A stretch of 64,000 nucleotides of DNA from Oidiodendron maius Zn (Eukaryota; Ascomycota; Leotiomycetes; Myxotrichaceae): NCBI GenBank assembly GCA_000827325.1, contig KN832887.1, positions 248,001-312,000 on the forward strand, read 5' to 3'. Made by a program: the position numbers and the translations under genes. Positions 57,609 to 64,000 of the stretch are shown piece by piece. Position 1 is the stretch's first letter. Every line of letters begins with the position of its first letter. Below the pieces are notes generated by a model. The model was not told where the DNA came from and searched no databases. It was given only the letters and a program-made list of their open reading frames with translations.

Positions 57609-59021
57609 TTAGCCTTTCAGCACTTCTAGCCCAACAACCCTGATCGGCCACTCAATCCAAGAACGCCTCTCTTCACCCAGAACCAACAAGGCTGTAGCAA
57701 CTAACTGAGAAGGGAGGTTACGAATCCACCACGTCCGTGAACATGCCCTGTCTAGTAAGATTGCGTAATGTGCCAGGACTGCTACGGCAAATGGGTCTAG
57801 CTGCTCAAGCAAGCTGAGGTATTTGGGGGAGATGCTGACTAGCCATGTGAAAGCGCTAGGCAAATCGTCCAGCCTCCCGAAGAGTAAATGTCGGTGAATC
57901 TCACCCAAATCCGCCTCGGCTGCCGCAGATTCGGGGTTTGATAAGACGGTCAATTGGATGACTAGTTTGAAGGCCCCTCGAAGATGAATCAACGCTTCCG
58001 AAAGTGCCCGTGATGATCTTTGGCTAATGGCCGAGTCCTTTTGCCATAGAAGCTCTATTTCTGACAACCGCTCGTCTTCACATGTGTTCCAAGATATTTG
58101 CGGTCCGGTGAGAATTGGTGACGTATGTCGCTGAACCATCGACAACAAGGTGCCTGTAGTGATCCATTTCTGAAATCTGAAGAATACGAAAAAGATCCCC
58201 CGTATGTTTCGAATCAGTCGGGTGATAATATGACTCAGAGATTGTTGCCGCTGTAACTGCCCATTGGCATCCGTTTCGGCCGAGAGCAAGACTTCAAAGT
58301 CCTCGCTGGCGTTCATATACGTGTGTAACACCATAAGAGTCGCAAACGCAAAGAGGACGCTACAGTTATCCTGGGTGATATTTCCAATGGCCCAGCTGTA
58401 GTATGGAAGCGCAACGCTGAGATGCCAAGATGATTCTGCCATAAGCTTTTCATATGCTTCCTGCTGTCCAGGTAGGAGGGCCAAATGGCTGTAGGCGATG
58501 GACATGATTCCGTGTCCCAGAAACGGAAATGATGCGGATAGTTCCAAAAGGTCCACCTGGAAGAGCTTCCTGATAGATCTCTCGTTCGAGAGACTCGTTG
58601 CAGTATCAGCCCGGTAATGATGCCAGATTTCTAGATCTCTGGTATTGGGTCGACAGTATGGAAATGGAGCCGGCTGGAATGGCAACCATGCGAACGCTGA
58701 GCTTCCTTGGGGTATAGTACCAGCATTTTCTGCGTAACTACTAATGCCCGGTGCTCGAAATGCTGGCACGAGGGATATAAAGCTGCACGTTGTTTGGCTT
58801 TTAATACAGTTCCCACAAGATGGCTTTGCTTCATCGCACTAGATATCATGTTAGCAGTGTTGATTGACAGCTGTGAATATTGTCTCGGAAGAGTCTGCTA
58901 TGGTTCTTGGGAAAGCGCCAGCACCAACCTTGGTCCGCTTCTTCTTGCACGAGGCGCATCCCCTCCGTGACTTGTGGTGATACCGGCGAGAATTTCTGAT
59001 GCTGGACAACGACAACGACAT
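57609..59021 (-). CDS. Zn2Cys6 transcription factor, Upc2-like layout
   Basis: Two exons, 59021-58929 and 58838-57609, join in frame to 440 residues. The splice completes the zinc cluster: RRGCASCKKKRTK joins CDEAKPSCGNCIKSQTTC, a perfect C-x2-C-x6-C-x6-C-x2-C-x6-C. The RRGCxxCKxRxxKCDExxPxCxxC form is that of the Upc2/Ecm22-like group. It is followed by a hydrophobic fungal-specific domain (LEIWHHYRADTATSLSN, FQVDLLELSASFPFLGHGIMSIAYSHLALL, with VALPYYSWAIGNITQDN). Members with this layout sense sterols or small molecules in some yeasts. No target can be named here. The start codon is ambiguous: in-frame ATGs also lie at 59039, 59054 and 59153, and I chose the one that gives a short basic N-terminus before the zinc cluster. 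Confidence 0.85.
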
Positions 59022-59701
59022 CGCGTCTGATTGCAGCATGGAATTTCCAGACATTCCTACTGTCAAGCAGTATCTGGGCTGACTCTTCTGGGCTGACTCC
59101 TGACCATGAGGGCGATACGGATAAGTTCGGTAGAGGGAGGCGGTGATCGTCATGACGCACTAGTAAAAGGGGCTAAATAGACACCCGGATATTTGTAGAC
59201 ACCACAACCACCACCTGCGTAAGTGGCGCTGTGAACCTACGACGACCTTTCATTTGGTGGAGTATGTGCAACGGACTTTTGTGTTGCAGTATGCCTAAAC
59301 GGCTTTTCAGTGGTTTGAGAAGGTCATCGCCCTTCCATTTAGAGCCGTGTGACTCGGCTCGCCCCATGACTGACAGCGGTTCGCATCTTATTTCTAATTT
59401 CGTCCATCTATACCTATTTCGTATATTTCGTATGGTTGTCTGCAATATAATTCATGTGTTTAATATAACTAGGTGCTTTTATTGTACTAGAATTAAAATG
59501 TGATATGTTGCTTATACATTAAATATTTATTCAATTTAGAGGGTTTATCTCTCAGCGTTGTTGAGATAGGCCTATAGAAATCACAATTTTGTAACGGGCG
59601 GTTCGTTGCAGTAGGTAGGCTAGAATTTGGACGCCCGCGTTTCCGACCAATATACCAATATCCTTAACGAACGAAGTCACTTGGCTCGGCATTAAGGAAT
59701 G
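59022..59701. other. Intergenic between Zn2Cys6 gene and HET-domain gene
   Basis: About 0.7 kb, increasingly AT-rich to the right. It holds the upstream region of the Zn2Cys6 gene and the 3' end of the HET gene. No other feature is recognised. Confidence 0.5.
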
Positions 59702-61513
59702 CTAGGCCCCATCCGATAAAGCTGGATCTTTTCGCTCAAGGGAAGAGCAAATGGTATCCGTCGTGCTCTCTCGACCGTCGCTATTGCTTATATGAGTGTC
59801 AGAAGATGGCATTTCCGTCACATCGGCCGGACTGGGCGACGCTGTCTCCATCCAGTCGAGGTATACGAGATGACAAGGGGCCTCGTTTGGCTCCTTCTGT
59901 AGCCGTATCGACACTGAGATATCGTATCCAGCGATTGAGATGCTGTTAAAATCCTCGACGCCCTTTAGTGCCTTCAGGGCGTTAATCCCGTTTCCGCGGA
60001 ACCCCAACGCGGATAACTTCAGGCTCTGCCATGTCTCGATTCGGACGATTCGCGCTCTTATGGCCGCAGGATCCCGCTTTCTGCCGTCGCGTACCTGAAT
60101 CATGATGACAAAGGACTTGAAATAGGGATTGCTCGCGTATGTTCCCGGGATGAACTCGATGTACATGAGCGTTTCGGATCCCATTTCCAGGAGGAACTGA
60201 TTTCCTGCAACATCCCACATTGCTCTAGGTTCTGCCGTCCGAATATGCCAGAATTTTTCATTAAGCTTATCCCACCGCTTCCAGCGCAGGCGGATGGCGT
60301 AGTGTTCCCACCGACTGAGTTGCCACACTAGCGGCTCGGAGGCTTTCAGGTTGTTGAGGATGCACACTGATTCGTAGAACGCACTGCTAATGGGACGTGT
60401 TCGAAATGCGTCCTGCCTTAGACTTTCTTGAAGTCGGACGAAAAGCCCTGACCCAATCTTTCGAAGGATGATATATGTGCGGCTCTTATTATTGTCACAA
60501 AGGGCAGGGTTGGGATACTTGAGGTCCAATACGTAGTGGTGGCTATATCCTGGAACTGCACTCTGGTGTTGGAGCCTTACACGGGGGAAAAGGACGCCTT
60601 GGTTTGTTAGAGAGAACTGTGCGGCCAATCTGTGAGCAAGGCGACTTTTCATATTGTTGCGATAGCTGACTGCCGCACTACTGGCGAAGGCCGAAGGTGC
60701 AGCAGCCAAGATGTTCATGTATCCCCCTCCTATGGCGTCCCCTGTCCAGGCAAAGATGGAAAGATCATTGTACTTTCTAATGATCTCCCCCTGGAGCCGA
60801 GTAAAAGCAGCTGCACCCTCCCCGTAGAGCATCGGCATATTGAGGTCAAGGATTCCCAGGAGACTATACGACAAATCCTCTATCCTAGCAGTCTGGCGTT
60901 TGGCTACCCAAGATATCCGCGTGGCGACTGGGAAATCACGGACATCGTTCTTCGGGGGAATGACGAGCACGGATTTGGGGAGACTTGTAATACTGGCGAT
61001 GAGTTGGTGGAGATCACCTCTCGTTCCAATATTCTGCCATTGCGAGTTCAAGAAACGTACGTGTTTCGGCGCAAGCAGCTCTTGGAGAGTCCAACCGCGG
61101 GTAAACCATCGACATTCACGCAAAGCAGCACCGAACTCGTAAGGATGTAAATAACCATCTGATTCATGGAGCTCAAAATCGCACAAGTATGCGAAGCAGA
61201 TTTTCGACTGCCGGTACCAGCTGAACATGGAATTGATAGCCTCGGTCAGTTCTGCGCTGCTCGCCTTGTCGATGCAACAAGTGTCGACCCAAGCATAGGA
61301 GCAGCCCTCCTTAACTGCCTCCTTACATGTTGCTATTATCTTGCGGTAGCCTGCCTTGCTTGTAATATCGAAGTGCTTGTCCTCACGAGCCCTGACAAAT
61401 TCTTTAAACGACACCTCCTCTTGTCCCCAAGTGTGCGAGAGGATGGCGTACGTTGGAATTTCATTGCTGTAGAATGACTCCAGTGAAAGTGTTGACGTGT
61501 TGATCAGCCACAT
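59702..61513 (-). CDS. HET-domain (heterokaryon-incompatibility type) protein
   Basis: Intronless, 603 residues from ATG 61513; the frame is open 17 codons further up but without a plausible start context. The HET domain covers roughly residues 1-250. It opens MWLINTSTLSLESFY, followed by IPTYAILSHTWGQEEVSF, KIIATCKEAVKEGCSYAWVDTCCIDKASSAELTEAINSMFSWYRQSKICFAYLCD, FTRGWTLQELLAPKHVRFL, and SWVAKRQTARIEDLSYSLLGILDLNMPMLYGEGAAAF. These are the family's classic motifs. HET proteins mediate nonself recognition and cell death in vegetative incompatibility, but most of the dozens per genome are untested. The C-terminal half has no recognised domain. The gene lies 0.5 kb from the retrotransposon remains at the window's right end. 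Confidence 0.92.
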   Translation of the reverse strand: MWLINTSTLSLESFYSNEIPTYAILSHTWGQEEVSFKEFVRAREDKHFDITSKAGYRKIIATCKEAVKEGCSYAWVDTCCIDKASSAELTEAINSMFSWYRQSKICFAYLCDFELHESDGYLHPYEFGAALRECRWFTRGWTLQELLAPKHVRFLNSQWQNIGTRGDLHQLIASITSLPKSVLVIPPKNDVRDFPVATRISWVAKRQTARIEDLSYSLLGILDLNMPMLYGEGAAAFTRLQGEIIRKYNDLSIFAWTGDAIGGGYMNILAAAPSAFASSAAVSYRNNMKSRLAHRLAAQFSLTNQGVLFPRVRLQHQSAVPGYSHHYVLDLKYPNPALCDNNKSRTYIILRKIGSGLFVRLQESLRQDAFRTRPISSAFYESVCILNNLKASEPLVWQLSRWEHYAIRLRWKRWDKLNEKFWHIRTAEPRAMWDVAGNQFLLEMGSETLMYIEFIPGTYASNPYFKSFVIMIQVRDGRKRDPAAIRARIVRIETWQSLKLSALGFRGNGINALKALKGVEDFNSISIAGYDISVSIRLQKEPNEAPCHLVYLDWMETASPSPADVTEMPSSDTHISNSDGRESTTDTICSSLERKDPALSDGA

Positions 61514-62010
61514 GGTGCCATATGCACGAATCACTAGAAGATGAGCAGTGACAACCCTTAGCATGGGCTCTATAGCAAGTGCGGATCTGCTATTAAACGT
61601 TCCATCCTATCATCGGACGGTATAAAACATTATACATAGCTCAGGTGGATTAGAGCCAACAAGCAAGCACTACAAAATAGCAATGGCCCAAAAAGCGAGA
61701 GCATTGAGGCTTAGCGGACTGTGCGTTGGGTTTGCCTTGGGTAGACACGCATGTAGTGGTCTACTAACCGACACCTCGGCAGCGAAAATCCCGTTGTGAG
61801 GCTGACGAACTTAATTAATGGCAACAAACTTAACGAAAATACTATTTCACGTTTCTGAGCTATCTAATTCCTTACCCAACTATGTCAATTTTCGGCTTTG
61901 GTTCTCTCTCCTTCAAAGCTTGTATAGAAAGACATTTCTGCCTTATCATCGTGATCCGCAAAACAACTAGCATGTTGCAGACCGCCTGCTGAAGCAAATT
62001 ACGTGCCTTC
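61514..62010. other. Intergenic, upstream of HET gene
   Basis: This is the promoter region of the minus-strand HET gene, bounded on the right by the retrotransposon remains. Nothing else is recognised. Confidence 0.45.
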
Positions 62011-62292
62011 TGTGTCGGTATATCCTTGAGGATATACTAGTAGTTGCCTTGGTGGCAAGGCAACTGCCCTCATCAGCCGGATTAGGGGTAAATCCATCCC
62101 GGCTAGCGATCGAATATATTTATATGGGATTGCGCTATATTAGAACCTTAGACTAAATACAACCTTTATTTTGAACCCTTTGAATGCATTGCTTTACCTG
62201 ATAGGTAAAGCTATACTGATCAGTTTCGATTCAGATCAGCTATACTTACCTAGAAGAAGAAGATATATTCGATTAGATCAACAGTAGTTCCG

Positions 62293-62452
62293 TTACAATT
62301 ACAGTAGCCATTCAACTGCTTGACTATTCGAGTCTCTATCTTATCAACAGAAGCAGCTTATCAGCTTTCTGTTATAATTATAGTGGCCATTAGCTAGACA
62401 GCTACTCTAAGGTTTTATATTCCCCTCTTCTATTACAATTACAGTAGCCATT
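62293..62452. repeat. Three copies of a 20-base direct repeat in the retroelement
   Basis: The motif TTACAATTACAGTAGCCATT occurs exactly at 62293-62312 and 62433-62452, and with three changes at 62372-62391. The copies are about 80 and 61 bases apart. They lie in the leader or LTR part of the retroelement. Confidence 0.85.
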
Positions 62453-62608
62453 AAGGATATATTTGACCTATATATACTATCTATATATAATCCTTGACCT
62501 TTACTAGTCAGAATCAACCTCTTAACCTTTGCTAGTTAAATCAAAACCATTAAATCTATCAAATCTATCAAATATCCAACCAAAGACACTTTAATCTAGT
62601 CAATCAGA

Positions 62609-62719
62609 CTACTTACTTACCTTCTTTATAAGGATATAGACTTACAAGTAGAGTAACTGACTCAGTTTACTTACTTGCCTTCCTTACTTGGATATAGAAT
62701 ACTAAGCAGAGTATCTGAA
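62609..62719. repeat. Imperfect tandem duplication of about 55 bases
   Basis: Two consecutive units share the order TTACTTAC-CTTC, GGATATAGA, then AG-AGAGTA-CTGA (62609-62661 and 62666-62719). They differ at several bases. They lie downstream of the possible LTR within the same element. Confidence 0.7.
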
Positions 62720-64000
62720 AGGCTAAAACATACAGGATAGAGGATCAAGGTAATATAGAGGATATAGTAGAAGGTAGTAACTAAAGAGAATCACCTGGTA
62801 TTTGACCTGAAGACTAGTAGTCAAATAAAGTGATACAGCTACTAGTAACAATAGAAGACCTTAATGAATTCGTTATATAGCGATATATAGAATACCTTTA
62901 ACTGGCTCTTACTAGCAGTAGCCTCTTCTAGTTATATAATAAGAACTTCAAGAACTTCACTATAGATATATTCAGACAAGTACAACTAAGCCTACTAAAC
63001 AAGCTATATAACTGCCTCTGAATATAAGGTGTTTATATAGATAACTCAAGGAATATAGATAAAGCAGAAGCCTTAATAGCAGCTATAAAAGATAAATTAC
63101 CTTAGCTAGAAGGTAATCCTAAAGCTCTAAACAAGAAGACTCCTTTAAATCAAACTTAAAACCCTCCTGCTTGATTTCTAAGCCCTTAACTCTGTTTTAC
63201 AACCCCTCCCTAAACGAATACTTGATCTTATAGACTATAAGGACCTTGAATACCTGCTTATAGACTGACTAGGTTAGTCAGATATCTATCACTAAGTGGA
63301 TACAAGTCAGTATTAGGATAACAAGAACCTTAACAAGACCCTTAGCTAGAGAACCAACCTAATATCTATAATACCAGTCCTCCTATAAGCCTAATAAGAC
63401 TATATCTACTAATACAGCCTTGAATTCCCTAAGATCCAATACCCCAGATACCTTGAATCTAGACTCCCTAGATTAAAGAACTCTAGCCTGACTTTAGTCA
63501 ATAGATAGCTAACCTGGCTAAAATATATACTAAGGAGGATCGATATTCAGGACAACCTAATAATAGCTTTAACTTCAAATTTGGTATATTCCTTGATAAC
63601 TATATAAAAGCTAGTGTCCCTAGAGAAGCTTAAAGCTTAGCCTTCTCAATAATACTTAGTAGTCTAGCTAAGGACTACTACTATAAGGTATATCGACAAA
63701 AAGGCTATAATATTAACCAGCTTTATAAGGCTATTAGCAAGAGATTCGAAACCAGTAAACAAGGCTATCTAAATATACTTAAATAGAAGACTCTTTTACT
63801 AAGTACTATAATCAGGGAGAATCCAGGCAAGACTATAGCTTAATACCTTAATATCTTGATCAAGTAGATAATAACAATCCAGTATAACCTTCCAACTATA
63901 TATTATAATAATAAGATTGCCTATAACAAGCTTATTAATATATATCGAACCAATAAAGCCTATCGCTTTATATATTACAAGGCTAGTAATACTCTTATAG

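Larger units (their letters stand above)
62013..64000. mobile_element. Degraded LTR retrotransposon (5' part), continues past the window
   Basis: From about 62013 the sequence changes abruptly to AT-rich DNA poor in CpG and rich in TA, the usual appearance of fungal elements mutated by repeat-induced point mutation. The left end may be an LTR beginning TGTCGG at 62013. It contains two adjacent hairpins (62019-62036 and a perfect 9-base stem at 62043-62064) and three copies of a 20-base repeat. Toward the right, about 63550-63990, the frames show gag-like similarity to fungal LTR elements. The element is broken, with many breaks, and is clearly old. Copia versus Gypsy membership cannot be settled because the pol region lies outside the window. 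Confidence 0.7.

Noticed and set aside
59173-59503. Overlapping open frames between the Zn2Cys6 and HET genes
   Set aside because: Both strands are open by chance over a short stretch; no family resemblance or splice structure.
1-64000. tRNA genes, CRISPR arrays, bacterial-style operons
   Set aside because: No cloverleaf with A- and B-box was recognised by eye, no regularly spaced repeats occur, and gene arrangement is eukaryotic.

Overview
The window reads as nuclear DNA of a filamentous ascomycete (Pezizomycotina, probably Eurotiomycetes; the class is an inference). Genes sit on both strands about 0.3-1.2 kb apart. Most carry short introns of 45-75 bases with GTAAGT/GTGAGT-type donors and CTAAC/CTGAC-type branch sites. 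The proteome is typical of moulds: CFEM and GPI-anchored wall proteins, Zn2Cys6 regulators, a HET-domain protein and many secreted glycoside hydrolases. There is no operon structure, no rRNA, no CRISPR, and no tRNA was recognised.

Layout. 1-7 kb: decayed gene fragments, then a secreted GH76 mannanase-like enzyme and a secreted gamma-glutamyltranspeptidase. 7-28 kb: a conserved housekeeping block. It holds a CaMKK/SNF1-activating-type kinase, the ribonucleotide reductase large subunit, a CFEM wall protein, COX18, ALG11, a GH29 fucosidase, ARV1, a lipoate-protein ligase and an F-box-like protein. For many of these the exon structure could be closed to a whole number of codons. 28-62 kb: an accessory, nutrition-oriented region with a decayed second copy of chorismate synthase, a GH78 rhamnosidase-like gene carrying one in-frame stop, two MFS transporters, a Cys-rich GPI protein, a GH36 alpha-galactosidase, two Zn2Cys6 regulators, a trehalose phosphorylase (ccg-9 type), an NAD-dependent L-lactate dehydrogenase, a GH43-CBM35 galactanase, an amino-acid permease, a type-B carboxylesterase and a HET-domain gene. 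62-64 kb: AT-rich, heavily mutated remains of an LTR retrotransposon that run off the window.

The most coherent multigene unit is 37.8-48.9 kb. A cytosolic (no signal peptide) GH36 alpha-galactosidase is divergent from a Zn2Cys6 regulator, which is followed on the same strand by an alpha-glucoside-type MFS permease. Then come a GT4 trehalose phosphorylase and an L-lactate dehydrogenase, again divergent. The arrangement looks like a regulated import-and-degrade module for an oligosaccharide. The divergent promoter of the first pair holds CreA-like hexamers, and the permease promoter holds a CGG-N6-CCG palindrome. That these genes work together is inference.

Other points: two perfect ACGCGT (MCB) boxes in the shared promoter of the kinase and RNR1 with a third in an RNR1 intron, a short last RNR1 exon that carries the redox CxxC tail, and G-to-A/C-to-T damage in the chorismate synthase copy that resembles repeat-induced point mutation.
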